Of a DNA stretch of 64,000 nucleotides, positions 25,625 to 34,897 are shown piece by piece. The stretch covers positions 62,001 through 126,000 of the forward strand of contig NZ_JBAVHX010000022.1 in assembly GCF_049686335.1 (NCBI RefSeq), given 5' to 3'. The notes beneath the pieces are model-generated. The model did no database searches, was not told where the DNA came from, and worked only from the letters and a program-made list of their open reading frames with translations. Source of the stretch: Buttiauxella sp049686335. GTDB taxonomy: Bacteria; Pseudomonadota; Gammaproteobacteria; Enterobacterales; Enterobacteriaceae. Each line of letters begins with the position of its first letter. The first letter of the stretch is position 1. Made by a program: the position numbers and the translations under genes.

Positions 25625-26320
25625 TTAACCCACTACAGCTAAAATAATGGGGAACAGGAACGGGGCAATCAATGAGGTAATGATGCCGCAAATCACCAGT
25701 GCCAGTGAACTAAACGCACCTTCCTGGTAATCAAGTTCTGCACAGCGTGCCGTGCCCAGGGCGTGTGAAGCCGCTCCCATCGCCAGCCCACGTGATGATT
25801 TAGTCGTAATACGCATCAGATTCAACAAGGTATGACCAAACACCGCCCCCAGAATACCGACGAAAATAACGCACACCGCGCTGATGGCAGGAATACCACC
25901 GATACTGCCGCCGACCGCCATGGCAATCGGTGTGGTCACTGATTTAGGCAAGATTGATGCGGCAATTTGTGGGGTTGCGCCCATCAGCAGTGCTACCGAT
26001 GTCCCGGTAATCATCGCCACCATGCTGCCGATAAAACAGATAGTGATAATGGATTTCCAACGTGCGCGAATCTGATGCAGCTGTTCGTAAAGCGGGAAGG
26101 CGAGGGCCACAACTGCGGGCTGCAGCAAGTCATTCAATATTTTACTGCCTTCGAAATAATGTTCGTAAGGCGTACGGGTGAAGACCAGAATTGGAATTAT
26201 CACAATCATGGAGATCAGCAACGGGTTCAGGATCGGCGATTTATAACGTACAGCGACCTGGCGGGCGAGGAAAAAAGTCACCAGCGTTAAGGGTAAAGAC
26301 CACCATAGATGATGCATCAT
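25625..26320 (-). CDS. yohK: YohK, LrgB/CidB-family membrane protein
   Basis: A 231-residue inner-membrane protein with 6-7 spans, the same length as E. coli YohK. The family segment LPKSVTTPIAMAVGGSIGGIPAISA and GMAASHALGTARCAELD mark LrgB/CidB. These are partners of holin-like LrgA/CidA proteins; in plants and Bacillus relatives carry small acids such as pyruvate or glycolate. The start overlaps the yohJ stop by four bases. The pair precedes cdd, as in E. coli. Confidence 0.93.
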   Translation of the reverse strand: MMHHLWWSLPLTLVTFFLARQVAVRYKSPILNPLLISMIVIIPILVFTRTPYEHYFEGSKILNDLLQPAVVALAFPLYEQLHQIRARWKSIITICFIGSMVAMITGTSVALLMGATPQIAASILPKSVTTPIAMAVGGSIGGIPAISAVCVIFVGILGAVFGHTLLNLMRITTKSSRGLAMGAASHALGTARCAELDYQEGAFSSLALVICGIITSLIAPFLFPIILAVVG

Positions 26321-26718
26321 TTTGTTTCACCCTCATGCTCACCCACGACTTTTCGTTCTCCATGGATTAAATGAGAAGACCAGCTCACCACGACCAGCAC
26401 CACTAATGTACTGATAAAGCACGACACGACCACCGGGCCAAATTGCTGCTTTATCACATCGACATACTGCATAACACCCACGCCAATCGGCACAAACAGC
26501 AGTGCCATATTACGAATCAGTATCTGGCAACCTGGCTTAGCCCATTTGGCAGGAACGATTTGCAGTGACAGCAAAACAAACAGAATGAGCATGCCAATAA
26601 TGCTGCCAGGAATAGTCATGGGAAGCAGTGACGAGATAGCAATGCCTGCATATAAGCATATGTAAATTATAATAAATGCTCGCAGGTACTGCCAAAGTGC
26701 GGTAAGTGAGTTACGCAT
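26317..26718 (-). CDS. yohJ: YohJ, LrgA/CidA holin-like membrane protein
   Basis: A 133-residue protein with four hydrophobic spans; the core TIPGSIIGMLILFVLLSLQ and LIRNMALLFVPIGVGVMQY identify the LrgA/CidA family. It is expected to form a membrane complex with YohK. E. coli YohJ is 132 residues. The ATGA overlap with yohK shows coupling. It is the last gene of the 48-min-type block; the next gene, ldtB, belongs elsewhere in E. coli. Confidence 0.93.
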   Translation of the reverse strand: MRNSLTALWQYLRAFIIIYICLYAGIAISSLLPMTIPGSIIGMLILFVLLSLQIVPAKWAKPGCQILIRNMALLFVPIGVGVMQYVDVIKQQFGPVVVSCFISTLVVLVVVSWSSHLIHGERKVVGEHEGETK

Positions 26719-26869
26719 AGTGATTACCTTTTAGAAAACGCATTCATCATACAATTAAACTCAAAAATGTGCTACCGGTCACATCATGAATTATTAGCAT
26801 ACCAAACATTCCTGGTTGGAACGCTCCAGAAAGTTTTGGGCAATAGCACAGCGCTGCGTTTTACAGGCA

Positions 26870-26897
26870 TAAAAAAAGCGGCCCGTAGGCCGCTTTC
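26870..26897 (-). terminator. Rho-independent terminator of ldtB
   Basis: Stem AAAGCGGCC / GGCCGCTTT with loop CGTA. Read on the minus strand it is followed by seven T and lies 18 bases past the ldtB stop. Confidence 0.92.
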
Positions 26898-26914
26898 AAT
26901 TGGATAAACCAGGC

Positions 26915-27835
26915 TTAGTTCAAGCGTACCGGCATACCGGAACGGCCCTGAATCGCTTGATCCAATACGGTGCTGTCAACGTCTGGCTGCGCAGTAATGG
27001 CAGTCACGTTGTTCTTCAGCGTAATTGGAACAATCTCACGAGAGTTGAACTGCGCTTCAGTGGTAGACAGTGGGTTATGCACTTCAATGTAGCGTGCGCC
27101 ATCTGGCTCAACGGTGGCTTTAACCGGTTCGTTGATGAACTGAACGCGAGTACCGACTGGCACTTTCTCGAACAGGAACTTGATGTCTTCGTTACGCAGA
27201 CGCACACAACCGTGGCTCACGCGCAGGCCGATACCGAAGTTCGCGTTGGTACCGTGAATCGCGTACAGACGACCGATATACAGCGCATACAGACCCATAG
27301 GGTTGTCCGGGCCTGCTGGAACAACCGCTGGCAGTGGCGTACCCGCAGCAATATATTCAGCATGCATTTTCGCTGTTGGTGTCCAGGTTGGGCCAGCTTT
27401 CTTACGTTCTACTTTTGTCGTCCAGTTCATTGGGGTGTCTTTACCCAACTGGCCGATACCGATTGGCAGCACGATAACCGTGTTGGTGCCAGCCGGGTAA
27501 TAGTAGAGGCGCATTTCAGCACTGTTGATGACAATACCTTCATGAACGGTATCCGGCAGGATCAACTGCTGAGGAATGTTCAGGATAGTGCCCGGTTTTG
27601 GCAAATACGGGTCAACTCCAGGGTTTGCTTCCAACATGTTGGAAAGACCCATCTGGTAACGTGCTGCGAATTCTTCCAGCGGTGCGGTGCTACCTTCAGG
27701 AATAGTGACAACCTGGTTTTGACCAATCAAACGGCTGCCATCAGTAGGCAGAGGATAGGTCACGGCAGAAGCTGTTTTGCTAAAAGACACGACAGCCACA
27801 AATGCCAGTAAAATAGTGCGTAGTTTCATATTCAT
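26915..27835 (-). CDS. ldtB: L,D-transpeptidase LdtB (YbiS)
   Basis: Periplasmic L,D-transpeptidase attaching Braun lipoprotein to meso-diaminopimelate of peptidoglycan. It has 306 residues from ATG 27835, equal to E. coli YbiS. Signal peptide about 1-24 (cleavage after TASA). A LysM-like segment follows (EEFAARYQMGLSNMLEANPGV), then the YkuD catalytic domain with active site SHGCVRL, nucleophile Cys210 and upstream His in YAIHGTNANFGIG. An earlier in-frame start adds eight residues and is rejected by length. It is divergent from ybiT, as in E. coli. Confidence 0.96.
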   Translation of the reverse strand: MNMKLRTILLAFVAVVSFSKTASAVTYPLPTDGSRLIGQNQVVTIPEGSTAPLEEFAARYQMGLSNMLEANPGVDPYLPKPGTILNIPQQLILPDTVHEGIVINSAEMRLYYYPAGTNTVIVLPIGIGQLGKDTPMNWTTKVERKKAGPTWTPTAKMHAEYIAAGTPLPAVVPAGPDNPMGLYALYIGRLYAIHGTNANFGIGLRVSHGCVRLRNEDIKFLFEKVPVGTRVQFINEPVKATVEPDGARYIEVHNPLSTTEAQFNSREIVPITLKNNVTAITAQPDVDSTVLDQAIQGRSGMPVRLN

Positions 27836-28068
27836 CGTATGCGAAGTATTTATGGCCATGCAGGCTAGTTAGTGAAGAAACGGAGCGGTTTAGCCGCGCA
27901 TTATATGTGCATTCGCGCTACCTGGGAAATCAGATGTGGATTAAATCACATTTTTTTGCGTATTGATTATTTTATCGCCAATGCATAAGCAGGGCGATCT
28001 ACACATTGAGTTATGGCATAATGTGCCCGATCTCACATCTTACATAATTCTTTTATCAGGACATCTCT

Positions 28069-29664
28069 GTGCTAGTTTCCAGTAACGTCACAATGCAATT
28101 CGGCAGTAAGCCGCTGTTTGAAAATATTTCTGTCAAATTTGGCGGCGGCAACCGTTACGGCTTGATCGGCGCTAACGGTAGCGGCAAGTCTACCTTTATG
28201 AAGATCCTCGGTGGCGATTTAGATCCAACGCTTGGCAACGTCTCGCTCGATCCGAACGAGCGTATCGGTAAGCTGCGTCAGGATCAGTTCGCCTTCGAAA
28301 AATTCACCGTACTCGACACGGTGATCATGGGCCATGCTGAACTCTGGGAAGTGAAAGAAGAGCGCGACCGCATTTACGCGCTGCCAGAGATGAGCGAAGA
28401 AGACGGCTACAAAGTGGCTGATCTGGAAGTTCTGTACGGCGAAATGGACGGTTACACCGCTGAAGCCCGCGCGGGTGAACTGCTGTTAGGCGTCGGCATC
28501 CCTGTAGAACAGCATTACGGCCCGATGAGTGAAGTCGCTCCAGGCTGGAAACTCCGCGTATTGCTGGCGCAGGCGCTGTTCTCAAACCCTGATATTCTGC
28601 TGCTCGATGAACCGACGAACAACCTGGACATCGACACCATCCGTTGGCTGGAGACGGTGCTCAACGAGCGCAACAGCACCATGATCATCATCTCGCACGA
28701 CCGTCACTTCCTGAACATGGTGTGCACGCACATGGCGGATCTGGACTACGGTGAACTGCGCGTGTATCCGGGTAACTACGACGAATACATGACTGCGGCG
28801 ACCCAGGCGCGTGAGCGTCTGCTGTCTGACAACGCGAAGAAAAAAGCGCAGATTGCTGACCTGCAATCCTTCGTTAGTCGCTTTAGCGCCAACGCATCGA
28901 AATCTCGTCAGGCAACTTCTCGTGCTCGTCAGATTGATAAAATTAAGCTTGATGAAGTGAAAGCATCAAGTCGTCAGAACCCGTTCATTCGCTTCGAACA
29001 AGACAAGAAACTGTTCCGTAATGCGCTGGAAGTGGAAGCGCTGGCGAAAGGCTTTGAAGGCAACCCGCTATTCAAAGACGTTAACATGCTGCTGGAAGTG
29101 GGTGAAAAACTCGCCATCCTCGGGACGAACGGCGTGGGTAAATCTACCCTGCTTAAAACCCTGGTAGGCGAACATACTCCAGATGCGGGAACTGTGAAAT
29201 GGTCTGAAAACGTACAGATCGGTTACTACGCGCAGGATCACGAGTACGAGTTTGAAAACAATCTGACGGTGTTCGACTGGATGAGCCAGTGGATGCAAGA
29301 AGGTGATGACGAGCAAGCGGTGCGCAGCATCCTGGGCCGTCTGTTGTTCAGCCAGGACGATATCAAAAAGCCTGCGAAGGTGCTGTCTGGTGGTGAGAAA
29401 GGCCGCATGTTGTTTGGTAAGTTAATGATGGAACGTCCGAACGTTCTGGTCATGGATGAACCAACCAACCACCTCGATATGGAATCTATCGAGTCGCTGA
29501 ACATGGCGCTGGAAATGTACCCGGGCACGCTGATCTTCGTTTCCCATGACCGTGAGTTTGTAAGTTCACTGGCAACCCGCGTGATTGAAATTACACCAGA
29601 GCGCGTGATTGACTTTACCGGTGGCTATGAAGATTACCTGCGCAGCAAAGGTATTGACGGCTAA
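28069..29664 (+). CDS. ybiT: ABC-F family ATPase YbiT
   Basis: A 531-residue cytoplasmic ABC-F protein with two nucleotide-binding domains and no membrane part. This family acts on ribosomes. The first domain has GANGSGKST and DILLLDEPTNNLD. The linker contains SNASKSRQATSRARQ-like basic sequence. The second domain has GTNGVGKST, the signature LSGGEKGRM and VLVMDEPTNHLD. Catalytic glutamates are present in both. The GTG start at 28069 after TCAGGACATCT is kept because E. coli YbiT begins MLVSSNVTMQFG and is 530 residues. In E. coli ybiU follows; here an accessory island does. Confidence 0.96.
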   Translation: MLVSSNVTMQFGSKPLFENISVKFGGGNRYGLIGANGSGKSTFMKILGGDLDPTLGNVSLDPNERIGKLRQDQFAFEKFTVLDTVIMGHAELWEVKEERDRIYALPEMSEEDGYKVADLEVLYGEMDGYTAEARAGELLLGVGIPVEQHYGPMSEVAPGWKLRVLLAQALFSNPDILLLDEPTNNLDIDTIRWLETVLNERNSTMIIISHDRHFLNMVCTHMADLDYGELRVYPGNYDEYMTAATQARERLLSDNAKKKAQIADLQSFVSRFSANASKSRQATSRARQIDKIKLDEVKASSRQNPFIRFEQDKKLFRNALEVEALAKGFEGNPLFKDVNMLLEVGEKLAILGTNGVGKSTLLKTLVGEHTPDAGTVKWSENVQIGYYAQDHEYEFENNLTVFDWMSQWMQEGDDEQAVRSILGRLLFSQDDIKKPAKVLSGGEKGRMLFGKLMMERPNVLVMDEPTNHLDMESIESLNMALEMYPGTLIFVSHDREFVSSLATRVIEITPERVIDFTGGYEDYLRSKGIDG

Positions 29665-29675
29665 TTTAGTTTTGT

Positions 29676-29756
29676 AGGGTGGATAAGCGACAGCGTCATC
29701 CACCAGTTGCACCTGATTGTCGGATGACGCTGCGCTTATCCGACCTACGAAATAAC
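29676..29756. repeat. Pair of REP-like palindromes after ybiT
   Basis: GTGGATAAGC...GTCATCCAC followed by GTCGGATGACGC...CTTATCCGAC, in opposite orientation about 40 bp apart (BIME-like). Confidence 0.85.
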
Positions 29757-29770
29757 TTAATCAGCAGTTT

Positions 29771-29797
29771 AAAACCGCCTTTCGGCGGTTTTTTTAT
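29771..29797. terminator. Bidirectional terminator between ybiT and the GH31 gene
   Basis: AAAACCGCC pairs with GGCGGTTTT around a TTTC loop, with an eight-T run on the plus strand and a T run on the minus strand. Confidence 0.88.
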
Positions 29798-29800
29798 TGA

Positions 29801-32164
29801 TTAAACCTTCCAACAATCCTGCACTTTCCCGCCAACAATCAAACGACGTTTCTCTCCAGCAGGTAGCGTTAACGTCATCTCTTTCCAGGCCGGTTGATAA
29901 TCACCTTTACGAGTGAAGTTCACATGAATTTCATCTGCGGTGCAGCGAATTTCCCAGTTCAGCCACAGCGCATTGCCTTGCTGATACCCCCACGATTCGC
30001 CGTCATCTTCAAACAGGCTGCCGTGCGAAACGCCAGTGCCTTGCAGAGGATAAACTTTCAACTCGCGCACCGTGTCAGCTTTGGCATCCACGTGAGTAAT
30101 ACGTGCCGAATGAGGCAGGGCAGCTCCCGCACGAACCAGTAACGGCAAGCGTTCCAGTGGTGCATCAACCACAATACTCTGGCCGCCGCTATACCACTGA
30201 CCGGTGTAGTAGTCATACCAACCTGCGCCGTTTTCCGGCAGCCAGACTTCACGCTCACGCTGGCCTTCTTCCACCACGCTTGCCACTAACAGATCTCGGC
30301 CAAGCATAAAGTCGTCACACTCGTCGAAGGTTTTCGCGTCATGCTCGTGGTCGAGGAACGTTGAGCGCAGCATTGGCTCGTCATCCGCATGCGCCTGCCA
30401 TAGCAGGGTGTAGAAATAGGGCAGCAGACGATAACGCGTTTCGATAGCGCTGCGAATGGCTGGAGTAACCGACGAATACATCCACGGTTCGTTGACGGTT
30501 TGGTCGTCATTCCACGAGTGGATAGTGAAACGCGGATGCATCACGCCATTTTGTACCCAACGCACAAACAGCTCCGCATCAGGTTTGTCGCCTGAAAAAC
30601 CGCCGACATCGTGCCCCACGTTATATAAACCTGACAGGCTCATGCCCACGCCCATGCGGGTGTTGTAGCGCAGCGTATTCCAGTTAGTGCGGTTATCACC
30701 GCTCCAGGTTTGCACGTAACGCTGCATCCCGGCGCAACCGGAACGGGAAATGAGATACGGACGTTTTTCCGGGGCAAAAGTTTGCTGCGCTTCGAGTGAG
30801 GCGCGCATCATTAATAGCGGCATCACCGGACGGATATTTTTGATAGCAATCTCTTCGCCAAAGCCGTGGCAACGCGCTTCACCGTCCCACACTTCGTATT
30901 CGTTATTATCGTTCCACGTGGAGTCGATGCCCATTTCCAGCAGTTGCGTGGTGACGCCGTTTTGCCACCATTTCACCGTTGCCGGGTTGGTGAAATCGAG
31001 ATGCGAACCTTCGTCATCCCAGAAGATCGAACGTTCCGGGCTATCTTGCTCGGAATCCTTAATAAACAGCCCTTGCTCGACGACCTCCTGATAACGCGGA
31101 TGATCCTGCAACAGGCATGGTTTGATATTGGCTGCCAGTTTGATCCCTGCATCATGGAATGCCTGGCTCATCACTTTTGGCTGCGGGACTTTGTCGTAGT
31201 TCCAGTTGAACACGTAACGCTTGTTATTAATCGACGTATAACCGGACGAAAGCTGGAACGAATCGCATGGAATCGCATGCTCCTCACACAGTTTGATAAA
31301 GCTCATCAACTGGTTTTGCGCGTCTGGCGCATCGGTGTAATGCATGGTCGAACCGCTGTAACCCAGGCTCCATTTCGGGCCAAACAGCGTTTTACCGGTC
31401 AGGCGTACAAACGCTTTGGTGACGTCTAAAACCTGCGGGCCGAGGAACAGGTAATAATCCACATCGCCCGATTCTGCCTGCCAGCGGCGGTAGGGCAGGT
31501 GATAGTTGTCGATCTCATTACCCAAATCCAGCCAGCAGCTGCTCAGGTTGTCGTAAAACATCCCAAAACTGACGTCCGGGCGGCGCGTGATGGTGAAGGG
31601 AATATGTTTGTACAACGGGTCAGTGGACTCGGCGTTATAACCCATAGCGTCCAGGTTACGCATTTCATAACGCTTACCGGTGCGCTGCAATGGGCCCGCT
31701 TTCTCGCCGAGGCCGTAGTAACGTTCTTCTTTAAAGCGACGCTGATAGTGCGCCACACCATCGCCGTGAGCATTCAATAAATACGCGCTGGTCGGGCGAT
31801 CGCTGGCGAGCATTTGCCATTCGCCGTTCTGGTTCTTATATTCCCACGCAAGCCACAGCGGCTGGTGGACGGTGACGCGCAGTTTATCGGTGCTGATACA
31901 CAATGTTTCGTCACGTTCTTCCAATGTAAAACCTGGCAGCGTGAAGCCTTGCAGACTCTCACGATCACGCCCTTCCCACGGCACGTCATTCTGTGGCGCA
32001 ATGCTCCAGGTGCGGTTAAGCGCCAGCTTATTTTCGCGCTTAATCAGCACGCGGAACATACCTTGTTCCAGCACAAACAGGTTCAGGCGGTGCTTGCCGT
32101 CCACGCTTAACTCCACGTGGTTGGCATCAGATTTCAACAGTGTCCAGCTCTTCAAAGTTTTCAT
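29801..32164 (-). CDS. Glycoside hydrolase family 31 (alpha-glucosidase-like)
   Basis: A 787-residue GH31 retaining alpha-glycosidase without a signal peptide, so cytoplasmic. The N-terminal beta domain (about 1-240) leads into the barrel. The probable nucleophile is Asp419 in MGIDSTWNDNNEYE and the acid/base Asp490 in WSGDNRTNW; RSGCAGMQRY and GVMHPRFTIHSWNDD complete the active site. It is not an orthologue of YicI (alpha-xylosidase) or YihQ (sulfoquinovosidase): motif context differs and similarity is confined to the catalytic core. It is 15 bp downstream of an MFS carrier gene, so the pair presumably imports and cleaves one alpha-linked saccharide or glycoside. The substrate is not deducible. 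The divergent LacI regulator probably controls both. Confidence 0.87.
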   Translation of the reverse strand: MKTLKSWTLLKSDANHVELSVDGKHRLNLFVLEQGMFRVLIKRENKLALNRTWSIAPQNDVPWEGRDRESLQGFTLPGFTLEERDETLCISTDKLRVTVHQPLWLAWEYKNQNGEWQMLASDRPTSAYLLNAHGDGVAHYQRRFKEERYYGLGEKAGPLQRTGKRYEMRNLDAMGYNAESTDPLYKHIPFTITRRPDVSFGMFYDNLSSCWLDLGNEIDNYHLPYRRWQAESGDVDYYLFLGPQVLDVTKAFVRLTGKTLFGPKWSLGYSGSTMHYTDAPDAQNQLMSFIKLCEEHAIPCDSFQLSSGYTSINNKRYVFNWNYDKVPQPKVMSQAFHDAGIKLAANIKPCLLQDHPRYQEVVEQGLFIKDSEQDSPERSIFWDDEGSHLDFTNPATVKWWQNGVTTQLLEMGIDSTWNDNNEYEVWDGEARCHGFGEEIAIKNIRPVMPLLMMRASLEAQQTFAPEKRPYLISRSGCAGMQRYVQTWSGDNRTNWNTLRYNTRMGVGMSLSGLYNVGHDVGGFSGDKPDAELFVRWVQNGVMHPRFTIHSWNDDQTVNEPWMYSSVTPAIRSAIETRYRLLPYFYTLLWQAHADDEPMLRSTFLDHEHDAKTFDECDDFMLGRDLLVASVVEEGQREREVWLPENGAGWYDYYTGQWYSGGQSIVVDAPLERLPLLVRAGAALPHSARITHVDAKADTVRELKVYPLQGTGVSHGSLFEDDGESWGYQQGNALWLNWEIRCTADEIHVNFTRKGDYQPAWKEMTLTLPAGEKRRLIVGGKVQDCWKV

Positions 32165-32179
32165 CGTTCACAATCCATT

Positions 32180-33481
32180 TCAGGCGCGCTTGGTGCGGCG
32201 TTCAGCAATAAAAGAAATCAGGAATACAGCGCCAATCAGGTCAAAAAAGCCCATGGCAATAAATAGCGGGTTGTAGCCAATCTTGTCGGCGGTGACGCCA
32301 ATCAGCAGCGAGAATAAGAAACTGGCAATCCATGCGGCAGAACCACGCATGCCGTTGACCGTCGCCATCTGGCCTTTATCGAAGGAGTCAACAACTAGCG
32401 CGCTCAACATGCAGGAGATAATCTGGTGCCCGAAGCCGCCGACGGAGATAAGCGCAATGGTGATGTACGGGTCTTTGGTAATGGCGACCAGCGCCAGAGA
32501 AATCATCAGGAATGCGCCGGTCACGGAACTTGCCACGATGGAGTTAGTGCGAGAACAGCCAAACCAGCGGGTGTAAATCTTAGTCAGATAACCACTGGCG
32601 ACGCTGCCGAGGTCTGCGGCGAGGAACGGCAACCAGGCGAACATGGCGATCTGTTTCAGATCCATGCCGCGTTCGCTTGCCAGGTACAACGGTACCCAGA
32701 AACTCAGCACCGCCCAGGCCGGTTCAGCCATAAATGCCGGAATGGCGATACCGTAAAAGCGTTTGTTTTTGCCGACGGTTTTCAGTGCGGTCAGGAAGGG
32801 CAGTTTTACCGCTTCAGGTTCGTTATCCTGCTTAATAAATTCCAGTTCTTCTTTGCTGAGGTTCGGGTGTTGTTCCGGGTTGTGATAGAACAGCCACCAC
32901 AAAATCACCCATAACATCGCCAGCACGCCAGTAAACATGAACGCACCCTGCCAGCCAAAAGAAGCATGGGCAAAATAGATGATTGGCGGTGCGAGCATCG
33001 CTCCGATTGAGAAGCCAACGCCTGCCCAACCTGCGGCAATCGGGCGTTCTTTTTTCGGGAACCATTCGCCGATAGTTTTGGCGTTAGCAGGCGTTGCCGC
33101 CGCTTCGGCACCCCCCATAAAGAAGCGCAAAATGGCCAGTTGCAACCAGCTTCCGGCCCCTGCGTGCATCACACAAACCACAGCCCAAATCCCGGCGCAA
33201 ACTAAGAAGCCCAGTTTCAGGCCGATAACATCAATCAACCAACCGCAGATCGGCTGGAACAGGGTGTAGGCGAGCTGAAAGGCGCCGACAATCCATGAAT
33301 ATTGTTCGGTAGTAATACCCAGACTGGTTTTCAGTTCTGGTGCCAAAATACCGAGGGAGTTGCGCGTAATGTAGTTGACGGTAACGCCTAATAAAAACAG
33401 CACCAGAACCCACCAGCGCAGGTTACGAATGGTGCGTTTGGCCTTAACGGCAGTGACCCCAGGATTTATGCCATGACTCAT
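32180..33481 (-). CDS. MFS transporter, hexuronate/glycoside (ACS) type
   Basis: A 433-residue inner-membrane carrier with 12 predicted spans. VNYITRNSLGILAPELK after the first helix, FFMGGAEAAATPANAKTIGEWFP and the second-half loop GYLTKIYTRWFG resemble ExuT-type members of the anion:cation symporter branch. ATG 33481 is preferred over GTG 33493 because GGAG lies at the right distance before it. Being coupled to a cytoplasmic GH31 enzyme suggests uptake of an intact glycoside, possibly acidic; this is inference. First gene of a two-gene operon divergent from the LacI regulator. Confidence 0.87.
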   Translation of the reverse strand: MSHGINPGVTAVKAKRTIRNLRWWVLVLFLLGVTVNYITRNSLGILAPELKTSLGITTEQYSWIVGAFQLAYTLFQPICGWLIDVIGLKLGFLVCAGIWAVVCVMHAGAGSWLQLAILRFFMGGAEAAATPANAKTIGEWFPKKERPIAAGWAGVGFSIGAMLAPPIIYFAHASFGWQGAFMFTGVLAMLWVILWWLFYHNPEQHPNLSKEELEFIKQDNEPEAVKLPFLTALKTVGKNKRFYGIAIPAFMAEPAWAVLSFWVPLYLASERGMDLKQIAMFAWLPFLAADLGSVASGYLTKIYTRWFGCSRTNSIVASSVTGAFLMISLALVAITKDPYITIALISVGGFGHQIISCMLSALVVDSFDKGQMATVNGMRGSAAWIASFLFSLLIGVTADKIGYNPLFIAMGFFDLIGAVFLISFIAERRTKRA

Positions 33482-33523
33482 GTTGTTCTCCACGTAGAAG
33501 CAGTATCTGTCGGAATATTTGCC

Positions 33524-33538
33524 ACAATTTAAAATTGT
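33524..33538. promoter_or_regulatory. Perfect 15-bp palindrome upstream of the MFS-GH31 operon
   Basis: ACAATTT-A-AAATTGT is a perfect palindrome 43-57 bp before the carrier start, followed by another ATTGT half. It may be a regulator site or part of the promoter. Confidence 0.5.
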
Positions 33539-33657
33539 GAAAATTGTATCTATTTGATTAATAATTATTTTATTTGCTTCTTGCCGCGAACAGGCAGGCT
33601 CAATTGCGGCAGTGGAGAGAGCGTAAAACAGTTAGAAAATGGTCAATAGCGACTTTT

Positions 33658-33673
33658 ATGCAAAATTTTTCAT
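33658..33673. promoter_or_regulatory. Candidate LacI-type operator 1
   Basis: ATGCAAAATTTTTCAT is a near-palindrome and a close relative of the site at 33736-33751. It lies between the divergent operons. Confidence 0.55.
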
Positions 33674-33735
33674 ATGAAAGCCAAATACGTGGGTTTGATA
33701 ACGATAAAACCAGTGATAAAGCCATAAACTTTGTC

Positions 33736-33751
33736 ATGAGAAATTTTTCAT
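33736..33751. promoter_or_regulatory. Candidate LacI-type operator 2
   Basis: ATGAGAAATTTTTCAT is a near-perfect palindrome (one mismatched pair), 26 bp before the LacI gene and 78 bp from operator 1. The pair could support looping and autoregulation. Confidence 0.55.
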
Positions 33752-33776
33752 GGCGGAAATGGGCGTAGATCACATA

Positions 33777-34850
33777 ATGAGTAAAAAGCTAAAAATCGCC
33801 GAAATTGCAGCGGAAACCGGCCTTTCAATCAGCACGGTTTCACGTGTCCTTGCCGGGAAATCCAATACCAGCGAGCAGGCGCGGCAGCAGGTTTTGGACT
33901 GCGCCGGGCAAAAGGGCGTACTCGCGGGCATGGCTGCCGGGCGCATGTTACTTAATAGTTTGGTTGTTTTCGCACCGCAGCGTGCGTTTGATGAGCGGTC
34001 TGACGTCTTTTATTATCGTGTCACGCAAGGGCTGAGTAAGGCGCTCTCACCCCACGAGGTGCGGCTGCGTTACTGCGCGCTGGAAGAAAACGACAGTGAT
34101 GCCAACCTATTTTTGAGCAAAATGAACGAGGTAGAAACAGAAGCGGCTATTTTGCTCGGCATCGACGATCCGCATATTCACGATCTGGCGGTAGATCTCG
34201 GCAAACCGTGCGTGTTGATCAACTGCCGCGATCGCAAAATGCGCCTGCCTGGTGTGGCGCCGGATCATCAGCTGATTGGCGATTTCGCGGCAAGTTACCT
34301 GTTCGAGCAGGGGCATAAATCGGTGGTGAATTTACTCTGTTTGCGCCGCTACACGATGGAGCTGCGTCTGGCGGGCATCCGCGACGCATGGGATGCCAAT
34401 AATCTGCATTTTGATGACTCATGCCATCTGATTACCGCCCAGAGTTTTAGCGCTAAAGAGAGTGAAAAACTGATTAGCGAATTTCTGGAAAAAACGCCGC
34501 GCCAACAGTTGCCAACGGCGATTCTGGTCGGCGGGGATTTTATGGCGGCGGGAGCGGTGAGTGCGCTGCAAAATGCCGGGTTACGCGTGCCGCATGATAT
34601 TTCGGTAATGAGTATCGACGGTTTCAATCTGGCTGCCATTCACGATGTGCCGCTGACGTCGGTACACGTCCCGCGTGACCAGTTAGGCGAAGAAGCGGTG
34701 CATATTCTTCAGCAGCGTTTAATTCGCCCGGATGCGCCGGTCGGGAATTTATTGCTCAATGGGATGTTAGTGGTGCGTGACTCAGTGCGTCGTATTCGCC
34801 CGAACAAGCGCCATACGGCGGTGAGTAGTGTGGGATTGTATGATGAGTGA
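33777..34850 (+). CDS. LacI-family transcriptional regulator of the GH31-MFS operon
   Basis: A 357-residue LacI/GalR regulator. The helix-turn-helix KLKIAEIAAETGLSISTVSRV is at the N terminus. The hinge region is unusual, CAGQKGVLAGMAAGRMLLN instead of the usual YxPNxxARxL pattern. The effector domain follows (VLINCRDRKMRLPGVAPDH, ILVGGDFMAAGAVSALQNAG, VMSIDGFNLAAIHDVPLTSV). The start at ATG 33777 places the HTH at residues 2-22; earlier in-frame ATGs lie within the operator and are less likely. It is divergent from the carrier/GH31 pair with two palindromic sites between them. The last codons of this gene are present a second time at 36974-37030. Confidence 0.88.
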   Translation: MSKKLKIAEIAAETGLSISTVSRVLAGKSNTSEQARQQVLDCAGQKGVLAGMAAGRMLLNSLVVFAPQRAFDERSDVFYYRVTQGLSKALSPHEVRLRYCALEENDSDANLFLSKMNEVETEAAILLGIDDPHIHDLAVDLGKPCVLINCRDRKMRLPGVAPDHQLIGDFAASYLFEQGHKSVVNLLCLRRYTMELRLAGIRDAWDANNLHFDDSCHLITAQSFSAKESEKLISEFLEKTPRQQLPTAILVGGDFMAAGAVSALQNAGLRVPHDISVMSIDGFNLAAIHDVPLTSVHVPRDQLGEEAVHILQQRLIRPDAPVGNLLLNGMLVVRDSVRRIRPNKRHTAVSSVGLYDE

Positions 34851-34897
34851 AGGGCGAGTTAGGGATGATCTTTAGGACGAGATAAAAGGCGGGTTCT

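Noticed and set aside
26900..27811. 303-residue open frame antisense to ldtB
   Set aside because: Composition is rich in Cys, Trp and His, typical of antisense shadows. ldtB on the other strand has an intact signal peptide and active site.
29801..32164. Calling the GH31 gene yicI (alpha-xylosidase)
   Set aside because: The N-terminal region and the sequence around the nucleophile (WNDNNE) do not match YicI, which has a KTDFGE-type motif; only the fold family is shared.
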